The notes: generated by a model not told the origin, from the sequence alone. A DNA stretch of 64,000 nucleotides from Chlorops oryzae (GCA_020466095.1 CM035806.1:38681698-38745697); one strand, 5' to 3'. Positions 1 to 12,089 are shown, numbered from the stretch's first letter. Numbers and translations are program-made.

Positions 1-122
1 ATATTTTGGTTGTAACTTAAAAGCATTATCACCTCATGATCGGCCATTAGTCATTTAATGGCGTGATTAATAAGGTTTGATTTCTTAATGCTTCTAGTGA
101 AGTTTTCATATAGCAGCCCCGT

Positions 123-3100
123 TTATCTAAAATAAATGAACGCATCGGAAGCATCTGATATGACGGCAGGCGATCGTTCCTGGCTGATAATATTAAGGGG
201 TCTTGATGATATGCTGGAATCCATATTTGTTGCAACAGAGCTGGTCGATGGCGATAAGAAAACATCACATATAGCAGCGAAGGCATGTGCGTTAGTATTT
301 TGTTGTGTCCTTAGCGTTTGAGACTCCGTGCCTATTTCGGAAATGGGCAAAGTTGAGTTTGCTACATCCTCACATGGTGTTAGTAACAATTGCTCTTTAA
401 ATGTTTGTACTGTCGGCGGCACAACTAATAAATTGACGGATATCAATAATGGATGCATGAGTTTTGCGTCTAAAGTCATTATGGTTGCTTCCTCATTCTT
501 CTCAAGCGAGAGCGAAAGTATATCAGATTTTTGCGTTGCAATTGGTTGACGCTGTGCGTTGATAGATGCCACGGAAACTCTATTTATTTATAGAGGATAT
601 GCTGTCAATAATTCTTATTTATGTAAAAGTAAAAATTCCATGCGGCACTCACCTAATCATAAATTGTCGCTGCGTTTGCAGACTCAAAAGGCGCTCATGC
701 TCGTTCCGGTGGTGTCTGCGTATTCTCAGCAAGCGTGAGTCTAGTATTAAAATTAGGTCTAATCCAAAGTTGAAACCTGTCCACCGCCATTTTTGATAGC
801 CCGGTTCTGGTAGGCTACGCGCGCAACGCATACAATTGGCATAGAAGATTTCGGGTTCAACGTCTTGCGGTCTGTAAAATATGCTTTGAATGTGAGGCTC
901 TACGTGATAATTATGCATATCGATAACACTTTCCCAGCATAATAAAAGGTCTATAATTATTATATCTTGGCCTTTTTCTCATCTTTATACTTTCATAATT
1001 TTAATAAACAGATTTGCTGCTATATTGAACACATTTTACACGACCCTTAAAGAGCTTCTATAAACTTCATGGGTTTCATTGGCACTGCTTCGTTTTTCCT
1101 TCGTATTTTGCTTGTAGGCTTTCTTGTCCCCTAGGTTCCGTTCGATACGGCAGTCGCAGTGTTCATTTAATGAATCATTCAATTTTTATTGTGAATGCTC
1201 TAGTTTTTTGTTTTTTTTTTTTTTAGTAGCTTAAAGTATACCCTTTCAATTGATCAACCTTCAAAAAGTTTAAACTATTATGAAGACTCTAAGCCTTAGA
1301 GTTCTTAATAGAATCTTTTATTTTTATTGCAATACTACTAAAACTTAGAATACTATTCCTTCTCATGGATTTTCTGAGCGATAAATAGTCACTAGTGCAA
1401 GAAGGGTGTGAAAAAAAAAATCTCTTGATAGGTATGTTTGTTCGACCTTTGTTGATATTTTGATTTACCCCTCTGTTCTAGTGTTCGATAGATAGTCGAG
1501 TCGAAGCTCTTCGATTGAGTCGACTGTTTTTTAATTTCGCATTCTAAAAATCAATCGAAACATACAGCCCGATTCTGAATATTTCCGGAGAACGAATTCC
1601 CGGGGAATTCACTTTTTTGGAGACTAAAATACTCCTTATTTAAATAGATAGGGTAAGAAAATTTATGGGTATGGGTCAAATACCCATTGCCCATCAAATT
1701 TCTTCCACCAAATATTTGAAAAAGAAGAAGTTTACTCTCGACAAAAGTAAATTCCCCGGGAATATTTAGAATCGGCCTGATAGTGATTCAATTTTTTTTT
1801 ATCCTGTCAAATTTGTGTGTTTATTTAAGATTTCAAAACAGTGTTGCCAGTTTAGGGGATTTTTCCCTCTAGATTTATGGGTTTTTCCTACTTTTAGGGG
1901 GCCGTTAAGGGGGAAACAAATTTTTAGAGGCATGTTTAGGGGGAGAAAATTTGCCTAGGAGAATTTTAGGGGTTTATGATATGTAAATATACGTATGTAT
2001 GTATAAACAAATGATGCGCGAAGTTTATTGTGTTTGATATAGAAAATCTGTCAAATTTGTTGTTATTCTTTCCGAATTATTTTTTTTTCATTTCGAATAT
2101 TGTACTTTTTAGGGGGAACATTTCGAATCTGGGGGAAGTTAAAGAGGTGTTTTAGGGGCAGTTACCTGGCAACATTGTTTCAAAAGAAAAACGAAAAAAT
2201 GAAATGAAGCAGCGCTGGTTGATTGAGCTGCCAACTTACGATGCGAGAGGCTCTGGGTTCAACTGCCAACTCGGGCGTGGATGTTAGTTGTGTCGTTTAC
2301 TCTGTTTCTGTTCTTTTTTTCCAAGTTTCGTGGTATCATTAAATGTACCATAACGGTCAGGTAAAATACTTAATATATCACCATCAACGCCCTTCTATTG
2401 TACAGAGTCGACTTTGAGTTTTCTACTTGTTTGTGGTTCTTCTATTTTCCAATATTTAGCCGCAGTTTTCCCGAGCATTTAAACCGAAATAAAAGACAAT
2501 TTTTATCTGTCCAAAAACTAACGTTAGACCATCAAAAATCATGTGCCTCCTTCTAGTCGCATGAGTCTGAATTTGATTTTTAAGCCATTCAATATAAAAC
2601 TTACCCCTCATCCGGTGAGTGATCGACTTTGAGTATAGCATGCCAGTGGCTAAGTACATGAATATGCAACCATTCCTTAGGAATAATATTGTCCGCTAAA
2701 ACTACCGACAAATCCATATGATGCGATGCCAAGTATTGTGTTCGAAGTACTTGAAATGTTTTAATAAACGGCTGTCCTTCAGTTGCTGCCAAAAACGAGC
2801 ACCCGTTGGGACGATTTGTAAAATACGAACGTATCACATCGATGGGCGTATTCGTATTGGCGGCTTCTGTACTGGAATTTTTTTGTTGTTCCTTTGATTG
2901 AGCCTGCGGCTGATCCGGATCATAATCTGGATGTAACCTTAGATATATCCAAGTTCGTAGCAATGCATAAAGCGAAAACTCGGTTTGCATAACGTAAAGA
3001 TCCGAGCTGAATACAAGTGCTGTCATCAGGCTAATACTGATTTGAGCTAGCGGTTTACGATGTTTACTGTAAACTTGCAGGAGATTCATTTCAAGCCATT

Positions 3101-4100
3101 CGAAAGTTTTCTTCTTAACTTGCAGACAACCATATTCGCACGCGCATTCGTAATAATCTATGGCAGTCTGGAATAAAGAATCGTTTATGTAAAATTGAAC
3201 AATTTTAACATATCACAACAATACGGACATCTCGAGTAATATTGTCGATCATCACTTCGGCACAACGTGTTATAATGCTATCCATAAGGAAGAGCGTCGC
3301 TGTTGCCAAAACGGAGATGACATTTTCTGGAGTTATAAGGATTTCATCTGAATACAGAGACCCAAAAACCGCATCAAGTGCTAGTTACATATGGAAGAAG
3401 AGGAGAAAAATAACAAATTGAAAAGAATCAGTTGATGATGTACTTTGAGGATGCATGACGCAAACATGATTATTTAAAAAGCCATTCGATAATTTATTTA
3501 TTTTAATGACAATAAACTAGAATTCAAATTTTCAATTATTGTTCATAAGATAATTGAAGATCCTTTTAATTTTTAAAAATGAAAAAGCTCAGTAGAGAGT
3601 AGCATTATTATTTTCGTAATTTTTTTTATTAACTCAAGAATAAATCGCACTTTCGCTTTCGACTCACCATCCACATTGATACGCGCATCCTCGATTTTTA
3701 TATGTACAAATTGTTCACACGATTCTCTCCATGAACCATTAAACATACTGAAGAAATATGGACTCTGGCACAAATAAATCTTATGAAGATTCCAGAGCTT
3801 TCCAAGTGCCATTACAGAGATATCGAAATTCTTTTGTTCCTTAAATAGAGCCTGATAAATGTATTGTGTCGTCGTCAACAGTTTCTTTCTGAAATAAATC
3901 AATCATACATATAACAATAATGAAAATGCTAATAAGGGGCAATTCACAAACTTTTTAGTTCCTTCTGATTGGTTTTTCTGGAACTCCTCGTTGTAAGCGT
4001 CATTTGAGTGAACGCTGCGACGACGTTTACGATTTCCATTAAATAGATTGGGTATGCCACCCGAACAGTGGTTAATAAGTTTGCTCGCTATATGACCCAT
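123..4100 (-). CDS. gcl: germ cell-less (GCL) BTB-domain protein, 6 coding exons
   Basis: Substrate adaptor of a CUL3 E3 ligase; in Drosophila it acts in primordial germ cell formation and the human orthologue is GMCL1. Exons read on the minus strand: 4100-3952, 3888-3668, 3380-3229, 3167-2605, 871-653 and 579-123. They sum to 1761 bp, in frame, 586 aa, close to the fly protein. The N-terminus MGHIAS fits an N-myristoylation site and is followed by a basic RKRRR stretch. A BTB domain follows (ALGKLWNLHKIYLCQSPYFF ... FGSLYSDEI), then a BACK-like region, then the very conserved block EPGYQKWRWTGFNFG in exon 5 and a C-terminal block with LSLEKNEEATIMTLD and HPLLISVNLLVVPP. Most donors are good (GTGAGT, GTAAGT), but the exon 3 donor (GTCCGT at 3228) is weak; alternatives just downstream keep the frame and add a few residues. 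The 1.7 kb intron 4 carries a hAT-type MITE. Identity is from recognised family sequence; splice sites are inferred. Confidence 0.95.
872..2604. other. gcl intron 4, other content
   Basis: Non-coding, about 1.7 kb. Besides the hAT-type MITE it holds a pair of CCCCGGGAAT(T/A) motifs (near 1600 and 1755) that also occur near 10890-10935. At about 2200-2330 lies a short stretch (GGTTGATTGAGC ... GGGTTCAACTGCC) with weak tRNA A/B-box resemblance; its last part (GATGTT..GTGTCGTTT) recurs inverted near 52240-52265, so it is probably a SINE-like or other dispersed repeat. I see no coding sequence. Confidence 0.5.
1839..2177. mobile_element. hAT-type MITE with 8-bp target duplication in gcl intron 4
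   Basis: A 339-bp element with terminal inverted repeats CAGTGTTGCCAG / CTGGCAACATTG, flanked by a perfect 8-bp direct repeat TTTCAAAA (1831-1838 and 2178-2185). An 8-bp duplication and CAG...CTG-like ends are typical of hAT elements. The inside is rich in runs of TTAGGGG and has no coding capacity, so the element is non-autonomous. Confidence 0.85.
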
Positions 4101-4204
4101 TCCATAGGCTCAATTCAACTTCTTACTATAGATGCTGCTTTCCTTTTATTGAAATATCTAGAATTGAGGAATCAATTGAATTATATATATTTTTAAACAT
4201 TTTC

Positions 4205-4370
4205 ACACCCGATACACTCTGCGTCAAGGTTATATTGCGTTTGTGCGTACGTGTGTAACGTCCAGAAACACTAGGCTGGTACTATTTATATGTATAGAAA
4301 TTAACAGCGTCGCCAGAGGATTCGGTTTAGCCGTGCATTGGCGGACACATGAATAGAAACGACTTCGAGA
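4205..4370 (+). repeat. diverged copy of the ATACCCGACA-ended dispersed repeat (end portion)
   Basis: The stretch GTGTGTAACGTCCAGAAAC ... AACAGCGTCGCCAGAGGATT matches, with many changes, the clearer copy at 40877-41457 (GTGTGTAACACCCAGAACC ... ATCAGCGTCACCAGGAGATT). It is non-coding. Confidence 0.6.
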
Positions 4371-5147
4371 ACAGGCTTGATATGAATATTTCTGGTGCAC
4401 TGCCAGTTTTGGGGTATGCTATGAAAATCGCAAAAAATCAACTCAAAGATTTTGCTAAACTCACTTAGTGGGAAACCTAAATCACCAATATCATTTCAGA
4501 AAATTGGAAAATTTAACTCAATACTGAAGTCGGTTTTCCCTATAGTGAGTATGAAAATATTGGCATTTAGAATATCACAATTACCCATATATTAAATTTT
4601 TGAGCGATTATCTCTACTCAGAGACGAACGAGTTGAAAAAATCACAATTTTAGAGATCCCATTTATAATTCATTTTTTGCCAGATGGATGATTTTATCGA
4701 AAAAAAAAAAAAAAAAAACATTTAATCTTTTACTGAGAAGGGATACATAAAAAACATTTGAGAAAAAAGAACAATCGTCTGGGAGCCAGCGACAGTTTGG
4801 AGGTAATCATTTCGCAAAGGCTGAAAATTTTTCCTAAGCTGTATCGAGTATCAGTAGTAACGGAGTGGACATCCAGCTGGCGTAGTTCCGGGACGGAGTA
4901 GGGGCGGTAGCCCCTCAATTATGTTATAAACAAACGAAAAAACCTATCCAGCTGAATGTAGAGTGGGGGGCTATGCTCCAGCTGTTCACGTAAAGTTGTC
5001 AAAAATATGTACTAAGTAAACTCATTTCGCAAGAGCTGAAATTTTTCAAACTAATAGTTAACTTAACGACTTTAACGAAAAAAGCCTCCAGCTGAATATT
5101 TGGCGGGGGAAAAAGCTCCAGCTGATGGAGTGAAAGACACATCGCAT

Positions 5148-5273
5148 CGGTATTAAGGTGGCCCTTTGTAAATTGTGGGAAATGAGAAATTTGTCATACA
5201 ACTGTCAAAATTGAAATGAAAATTGATGATGGGAAAAGTTGCATAGGCCTTTGCGAAGCTGCATGAGTACCAC
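5148..5273. mobile_element. 125-bp TA-flanked MITE, diverged copy
   Basis: The right end (TTTGCGAAGCTGCATGAGTACCAC, followed by TA) and the internal GTGGGAAATGAGAAATTTGTC match the copies at 6445-6569 and 46870-46994. The left terminal repeat is degraded, so the left boundary is approximate. Confidence 0.6.
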
Positions 5274-5339
5274 TAGTGAGTTAACTATTTGCGAATTATT
5301 TTTATTTGCGTATAGCTGACGCATATACGTAGTAAGAGA

Positions 5340-5640
5340 CGACTTTCGAAAAATTCCCTTTTGCCACGCCCACTTTTTCAATTTTTGAAAACTTGATTCA
5401 AAGTTCTAAAATGTGTTGAAATATCAAATATCATGAAAATATCTGCGAATTTAAATCAGCTTTTGTGATTATCACAATAGACCCTATTACTGGAGGTACG
5501 CCTAAAAATGGTCCGCTTGGTCCATTATCGGACTTGTTCTTACTTGTAGCTCAACTATTTCGATAAGAAAACCGTAAATCGAATCTCTTGGTGACGCTGA
5601 TTATTTATATACACATTTTTTATGATCTATATCGAGTAAT
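5340..5640 (-). repeat. fragment of the ATACCCGACA-ended dispersed repeat
   Basis: It contains the family landmarks TTGCCACGCCCACTTTTTC, ACTGGAGGTACGCC, AATGGTCCGCTTGGTCC, GACTTGTTCTTACT, TTTCGATAAGAAAACCGT and AATCGAATCTCTTGGTGACG, in the order seen in the copy around 37.3-37.9 kb. Both ends are missing. Confidence 0.65.
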
Positions 5641-6444
5641 TATGGTTATTACTGGTGAACCCTACAATAATATGGACTAACTCAAGTGTAACCTTCGGTC
5701 AGTCCTTCATATTACCACTACAAGCCCCCTCATAATTCCACTTCTAATGCATTCAACTGATATTTTTTAACATGGGCCTGTCATTGGAGAGGGAATAGTC
5801 CGCAAAACGGCTTTTTTTGGGTCAATTGTTGTAATTTTGTCTGTTTTAAGCCTAGTCAAATAAGGCAAATAAAAACCAATTTCTTATATATATTCTATGT
5901 TGATGAAACTGTCATTTACAGACTACCCTTAAACCAACCCGTTTATTACCGACCGCCGGCTAGCCGAATCCGATTGAGCGAACTGCCATAATATAACTCG
6001 TAGGATTTGGACCGGTCAAAGGCCAGTCCATCTTAGGAAATTGACCGGCTCATTACTGCAGGGAAGTTATCTGTTTGCTCTTATTTAAAACTGAAGAAAG
6101 GTATTTGTTTGTATATACACGTTCATGCATAATTGTAAAGTCTCTGCAGCAAGTACAAATGGCGATTTAATAAGTAGTTCTTTACTAGTGCAAAAGCCAC
6201 CAGTGCTAGTTCTTTTCTATACCCCTATCCATATAAAATTCTGTAGAAAATCAGTGTATCATCTATACAGGAAAGCACAAGTACAGTATGCACCAGAACT
6301 ATTCTAGGACTTTTGGATGCAATTGGGTATATTTGCACCAGTTAAATACTAGTGCTGTTTACGGAAAAGGTACAAGAATCGTTGATTTTTGTATTCCTTT
6401 TCTTTAAGTAAATCACGGGAAAAAACAATTTTGTTCAGTCACTA

Positions 6445-6569
6445 GTGGGACTCATGCAGCTTCGCAAATTGTGGGAAATGAGAAATTTGTCACACAACTG
6501 TCCAAATTTATAAGAAAATTTACGATGGGAAAAGTTGCGAAGGCATTTGCGAAGCTGCATGAGTGCCAC
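6445..6569. mobile_element. 125-bp MITE with TA target duplication
   Basis: Terminal inverted repeats GTGGGACTCATGCAGCTTCG / CGAAGCTGCATGAGTGCCAC, flanked on both sides by TA. This is the same length and nearly the same sequence as the copy at 46870-46994. TA duplication and short length fit a Tc1/mariner-type non-autonomous element. Confidence 0.8.
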
Positions 6570-8469
6570 TACTATCAAGTGATTTGTAGTTCAACTTTAA
6601 TTAACGCATATGATTATTCCAATTATCACTAATATACTTATGGTGGAAGCTTACCCAAAAATTACATTGGTTCTTCTAGTTCTGGTAAAAGTACTAGTTC
6701 TTTTCAGATAATTGCCAAACTGTTTACTACAGGCTATATTTACTCAAGTATGTATATGAGTGATGACAACAAAACAGTATTATTACAACAAATTTTAGTT
6801 GAGTCCATGCTCAGCTCAAGCAGATCTTAAGCGTTCTTGATAATGATAAAACACGCACTGAATTAATGACATAAACTCTGATAAGATAAAGATGCATATG
6901 TAGGTATAAGCAAAATTGAAAAATGCCATCAATACCATGAAAAACGATTCGAAACATCTGAGAGCGCATGATTTGTTTACAAATTTGTTACCCTCATCAC
7001 ACACCACTTGGACAACACGCCAAGCGACTTCAAAGATTCCAAAGCTTTTTCTACGCTCTACATTTTTTTCAATGAAATGATGTCATTCCCATGTGCAGTA
7101 TAAATAGCTTAGGCAAAGATTGAGAAAGCTAGAAATTGCAAAAAAAAAAGTCGTTTCGTTTCAGAAATCCAATATTAATGTTCTGATTGTTTTTTAAATA
7201 TCTTGTCGCCGTCCATATGCAAAAAATCTTCTTCTCTTTTAAACGAATTTCACTTGATTTGACCTTTTATATCAAAATAATAAACGAGTAGGTATAAAGG
7301 TGTGTTGTTTACAAAATTTCGCACTTAATTGGCATTATTGGTAATTTCGTTTTTCAATTAAGTTAATGTATTAGCACATATCAATCTTCTTATTACTTAC
7401 ACGAACTCACAACTTCACATGCAGAAGTAATTTGTTTCAATTGTGTTGCTGGATGTTAAAAACAAAAAAACAAAAAAAACACATATAGTTAAATGCGTCT
7501 TCTTCAGATTGAACGCGATATGTACACCATACCAATAAGTTTGGTATACCACCTTGAGGTAGTGAGCTAATCGAAACAGCTGAAAAACTGTGTGGATAAA
7601 CAGTTTAAACATTGAACCAAGTCATATGTTTATTAGAATCTTCGCGACAAAAATACCGAAAAAGTTTTAAAACGAATAGATTACCTCTTACTGGTTTTGA
7701 AACTTCAAAAGCACTTCCCATAAAACATTTCAAGGTCCAAGTGAACTTGTTTGTATACGAATCACTCCGATGAAAGAATTTTCAAAGATGACCCAATTAC
7801 GTTTAGAGTTTTTAGCACAAGACTTGAGGTTTAGTTTCATTCACAAAACATAAACAAAAACATCTGGTGTATCCCGCCCATGATCGAAATATAAGCATAT
7901 TGCCTATTCCGAGTGTCGACAAAAAAAATCGATTCGGCATTACGTCATCATAGAGTGCAACTAATTGAGGCCTTTTACACAAGTCAATTTTTTACTTCAA
8001 TTCTTAAGGGCTCAACGCTGTTAAAGTAAATTGAAAGGAAGTAACGAGCTCATTCTTTTCAAGAAAGGAAATCAGAGTTGAAATTTCGATGACAGGTCGA
8101 CAGAAATATAGAAAATGTATGATTGAAATGCAACCCTGTGAGTCCGATTACTTGTAATACAGCGTATGCGTTCAAGTAGCGAAAGTAAGCCAAAGTACTT
8201 CTTTGTTTTTTCTACATGTGCTTGGTATAGGAAATTTACTTGCTGCTTTAGAGCTTAGAGGCCTTTAAGGTAGAAACACTCAAGTGGCCCATCCATCATA
8301 TAGAACTATAGCTGCAACTTCGGCCAAATTTTGGCGCGTTATGGCATGATTTGGTGAAAAAGTTCAACTGTGGTGAACCACGCCATAAGTAGAGTGCTGT
8401 GGTGAACCACGTAATAGAAAGTGGAACTGGTTCTTCTTTATCACGTCGTCTCGCCGAAAAATTTTCTCT

Positions 8470-8660
8470 CAAATGAATTCAGTTACTGAATTCAGTATGT
8501 CGCGCATACGCGTTACTGAATTCAGCCATTCAGTACGCAAAATCAAAACGATTTGGATTATGCGTACTGAATCGCTTCCCTCGTTGTAAGTGAGACGCAT
8601 ACACATCTATTTCACTAATACACATATAGCGTTCAGTACTGAATTCAGTACCGTGTCGGG
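8470..8660. repeat. cluster of ACTGAATTCAGT palindromes
   Basis: The palindrome TGAATTCAG, usually in the longer form ACTGAATTCAGT, occurs four times in under 200 bp, together with partial copies (CATTCAGTACG, GCGTACTGAATC). No gene overlaps it. It may be the remains of a short inverted-repeat element. Confidence 0.55.
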
Positions 8661-9644
8661 TTCGCTTAAAAACCCACGAAAAAACCCAGAATGATTTTTT
8701 GAAAATATGGGCGTACCGATTTCAAAATTGAACATTGGATTTAAACACAATATTTTAATATTTTAATAAAAGTATCAAGAAAATAACAAAAAATAAAAGG
8801 ATCATAAAATTGCAGTCTTATTCATGACTTTAAAAAAAAACCAAATTTCTTTACAACACTTAGGGAACACGCGACTAGATACAGCAAAAAGAGTCATGCA
8901 TGGTACTGGAAGAGGGAAAACACGATTTTCATTCTCATAAGTAGTAAATATACCTTAAATGTAGTGCATAAATTTCGATATAAAATTACCTATACTTTTC
9001 CCCATGTCACGATATTTGAGTGAAAAAACCCCACAATATGGGGAAAACCCCACAATCTGGCATCACTGCACTGAACGAACGCGATTCCTAACTACGTTTG
9101 TGCTTCTTTGCACTTTTCCGGTAAAATAATACGTAAAATCTCCAAGTCTATTCAGACTCAACAGGCCATTTCACGATCGGATCTTTGATCGAATTAGTCA
9201 CATGTGTCGGTGAAAGGTAGAGTCCGTGTGCACATAGACTTTAGTTTTCACTAGCACATTTGAAGGGTTTGTTCAGGGATTTGACAGTGATTTGGCCGTT
9301 TTACGCCCAGGTTTCCTTATCTGAGGCTCTGATGCAAATATTATTTACATTTATATGCGTATTAATTATAATAATGCTACATATCATGTAATTAATTCCA
9401 AACTAGATTTAAGATTTTCTTTCTTATTGATGGACTCATGTAAAATGAGTGATACAATAAATAAATTAAAAGTAAAAAAAAAAAAAAAATTTAACAAAGC
9501 TTGCTTCCCTTTAAATTTTTTTAGCGCTCCCAAAAAAGTGAGAGCTGACGTCACTAATTGATTAATGTAAAAGGCCCCGTTATCGAAACGTCTTAACGTG
9601 TAAATGGCCCCCAAGCGATGCCAAAACTATCAGTATTTCGATAC

Positions 9645-9652
9645 TATCGATA
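9645..9652 (+). promoter_or_regulatory. DRE-like TATCGATA box upstream of Sgt1
   Basis: A perfect TATCGATA lies 77 bp before the Sgt1 start codon, surrounded by further ATCGAT-like motifs. In Drosophila the DRE motif marks many housekeeping core promoters, which suits this gene. That it is functional here is an inference. Confidence 0.55.
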
Positions 9653-9728
9653 TCGCTATCGATTGTTTGCGGGCTCTAGGTAGTTCTAGAACTGTGTTCT
9701 GTGAACACGCAAAATAAAGCAATCAAAA

Positions 9729-10274
9729 ATGTCAATACGCCACGATTGGTACCAATCGGATACAAAAGTCGTCATTTCGGTGATGCTAAAAAATGCCGAG
9801 GATAAAAACTACAAAGTCGAAATTGAGCGTGAACGTGTGCATATGACGGCAGATGGCTACGAACTGGACTTAAAGCTTTGTCATCCCATTGTTATCGAAC
9901 GTTCGTCGCATCAGGCTTTTCCGTCCAAGGTTGAGATAACACTAGCCAAAGAAAGCGGAGAACGCTGGAACAGCCTCGAGCAAGCAGCACTGCCACCAGT
10001 GACAACAGCTCCTCCGTCGTTACATAAGAAGAACTGGGATAGCTTGGCCAAGGAGATGGAAAAGACAGAAGAGGAAGAAGCCCAAAGCGAGGAAGCGTTA
10101 CAAAATTTGTTCAAAAAAATCTATAGCACTTCGTCGCCAGAAGTGCGAATGGCTATGAATAAATCCTTTTCGGAATCTGGCGGAACTGTCCTAAGTACCA
10201 ATTGGAATGAAGTCGGGAAAGATCGAGTTGGGGTAAAGCCACCTGAAGGAACGGAATTTCGAAAATGGGAATAA
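9729..10274 (+). CDS. Sgt1: SGT1 homologue, CS + SGS domain co-chaperone (single exon)
   Basis: Suppressor of G2 allele of SKP1: a cytosolic HSP90 co-chaperone that also contacts SKP1/SCF and kinetochore assembly clients. 181 aa, one exon. Residues about 1-85 form the CS domain (RHDWYQSDTKVVISVMLKN at the start; FPSKVEITLAK near its end). After an acidic linker comes the SGS domain, about residues 100-181 (NWDSLAKEMEKTEEEE, ALQNLFKKIYSTSSPEVRMA, and the ending GTVLSTNWNEVGKDRVGVKP). The N-terminal TPR domain of plant, yeast and human SGT1 is absent, as is usual in insects, so this is not a truncation. The ATG in AAAAATG is the first in frame and begins the CS fold directly. The next gene, on the same strand, begins 1.8 kb downstream. 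Identification is firm. Confidence 0.95.
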   Translation: MSIRHDWYQSDTKVVISVMLKNAEDKNYKVEIERERVHMTADGYELDLKLCHPIVIERSSHQAFPSKVEITLAKESGERWNSLEQAALPPVTTAPPSLHKKNWDSLAKEMEKTEEEEAQSEEALQNLFKKIYSTSSPEVRMAMNKSFSESGGTVLSTNWNEVGKDRVGVKPPEGTEFRKWE

Positions 10275-12089
10275 TCGGCCTGCTGAGAATTGAAATAATA
10301 TGTATGGAACTGGACTATTATTACTCACATCATTGTTGGAAGAAAATTTATGCTTTAATGTTTCCAAGATTCTAATTTATTTATGAAGATTTACTTTTTT
10401 TTCTGCTTTCATTAACCTAATACAAAATTTTTCTATGAAATCGAAATTTGTTTTTGGTTTGTCTGAACTTTCGAAAAAATGGGATTTATATGTGGTTAGT
10501 TGTAGGAATCCCTCAACCTTAAACTGGAAAAAGCAAACAACAACTATGGACCAAAATAGCCTCAATAGTTGGGATATCACAAATTAATTTTGACTTTTCA
10601 TTCTTATGTTATCAAAATAATACCTTACGTGACCAGCTTTAACTAAGTAAAATCCTGTACAAGTTATAAATTTGTATATTCAAACTGCGTAATATATTCA
10701 AGCCTTGCAGATAAAAAATATACATATGTACATATATATAACCTGGATTTGTGAACAAACAAAAAAACCTATATACAGTATTCCCCGGATATAAGCATTC
10801 CTCGCTTATGAGAACTGAAAAACGTTCATTCATGTTTTTTCAATGAAATTTTACAGAAATTTCGATATATGCACCCTGCTTATAAACAGCCCCCCGGGAA
10901 TTTTTTTCCTAGAGGTAGAAAAACTCCCCGGGAATATTTAGAATAAGCAGGCGCGGCAACTATGGGGGGCACTTTTTTCCCCTCCAAAAATTTTATTGGA
11001 GGGGCCATTCCCCCCAATATTTCGGCAACTGAAAAAAATATTTGAAAATATTTTAAAGATATTCTAGAATATCACACTTTTATTCTGCAATCCCCATAAT
11101 TCATCTGAGATTAATCATCTTTCATATTTCTTAACTAATTTACTACAATTTTAAAGTTCCAGTAATTCGAATTTACCCGCCTGTGCCACCCTACTTTTCA
11201 CATTCGTGCAGAATTCTCCGAACACTGGTTCCAACCTCCTCCAACCAAAATATGTGTCAAAGATTGTCTATAAGTATCGCTATCTTTCCCATTCCGAGAA
11301 GGGTTAGAAATTTATTCCAATTGCAGGTAGATATACTGCACTTTTTCAATATTTGACATCTACTAAACACTGCGTATTGTTCCCTGCATAAATCCCCCCT
11401 CCCCCCAATATTTTTAGAACTTGCCTCCCCTGAGAATCGGGCTGAAACATTCCCCGCTTATACGCACTCAAAATTGTGGCATTTGCCCAAGATTTTCACA
11501 CAAAAAAAGTCCCGCTTATAAATGTCCAAGCAAGTTTTTTTCTTTCTCCCTTTCAAAATGTTACGGAAATGAGTTAGGCAAGTGTCATTAAATAGCTCCG
11601 ATACACGACCAGTTGCAACTTGTTCGGAGTGTTTCTTTTTCCACAAACTGTAGAACTCTTTTCCATATTTCTAAGATCTTTATCTCACTTGTAGAAATAA
11701 CCTCCTTCCGTGGCTGCTCGAAGCCAATTTCTTGCAGAAATGTGTGTTCGCTCGTGTTCGGCCCGCTAAGCCGATTGTTTCGTATCTCAAATTTCGTTCG
11801 TATTTCAAAAGAAAAAATCGCTCGCTCGACAGCTCGTATCTCAAAAAACACATATGTATGTATGTAAGTTGGGGCACTCTTTTTTCAAGGTACCACTGTG
11901 TTTCTTTTCCCGAATGAGGAGAAAAAATCCGGTATAACATCTCAATAATCAGTACGCCAGGTCACGTTAGGCATTCCACAGATAGCCGATGTGATGATTT
12001 CATATGAATACGAGGCTGAATTAAAAAAAAAATTAAACTTTTTCCCCCTTTTCACGTTTTGTTGAATGTTGAAGCATTTGGGAAAAGTC
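10275..12089. other. Sgt1 to TatD interval with pogo-like repeat ends
   Basis: 1.8 kb without a supported gene. At about 10778 the sequence CAGTATTCCCCGGATATAAG, and near 11450 CATTCCCCGCTTATACGCAC, resemble pogo/Tigger-type terminal repeats. At about 11885-11910 CAAGGTACCACTG is a second end of the CAGTGGTACC type, next to TTCGTATTTC/GATACGAAC motifs. Between them are C-rich CCCCCAATATTT stretches. These look like remnants of at least two degraded elements with no coding capacity. Confidence 0.45.

Larger units (their letters stand above)
4101..9640. other. gene-free interval between gcl and Sgt1
   Basis: About 5.5 kb of AT-rich DNA. I recognise only repeats in it: fragments of the ATACCCGACA family (4.2 and 5.3-5.6 kb), two copies of a 125-bp TA-flanked MITE (5.15 and 6.45 kb), a cluster of ACTGAATTCAGT palindromes (8.47-8.66 kb), and at 9015-9067 a CCCCACAAT-rich stretch ending in TGGCATCACTG that resembles one end of a hAT-like element. 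The open frames here are short, lack recognisable motifs and look random. Confidence 0.6.

Noticed and set aside
11588..11940. Overlapping open frames on both strands
   Set aside because: Mutually overlapping, no motifs, in pogo-like repeat DNA.
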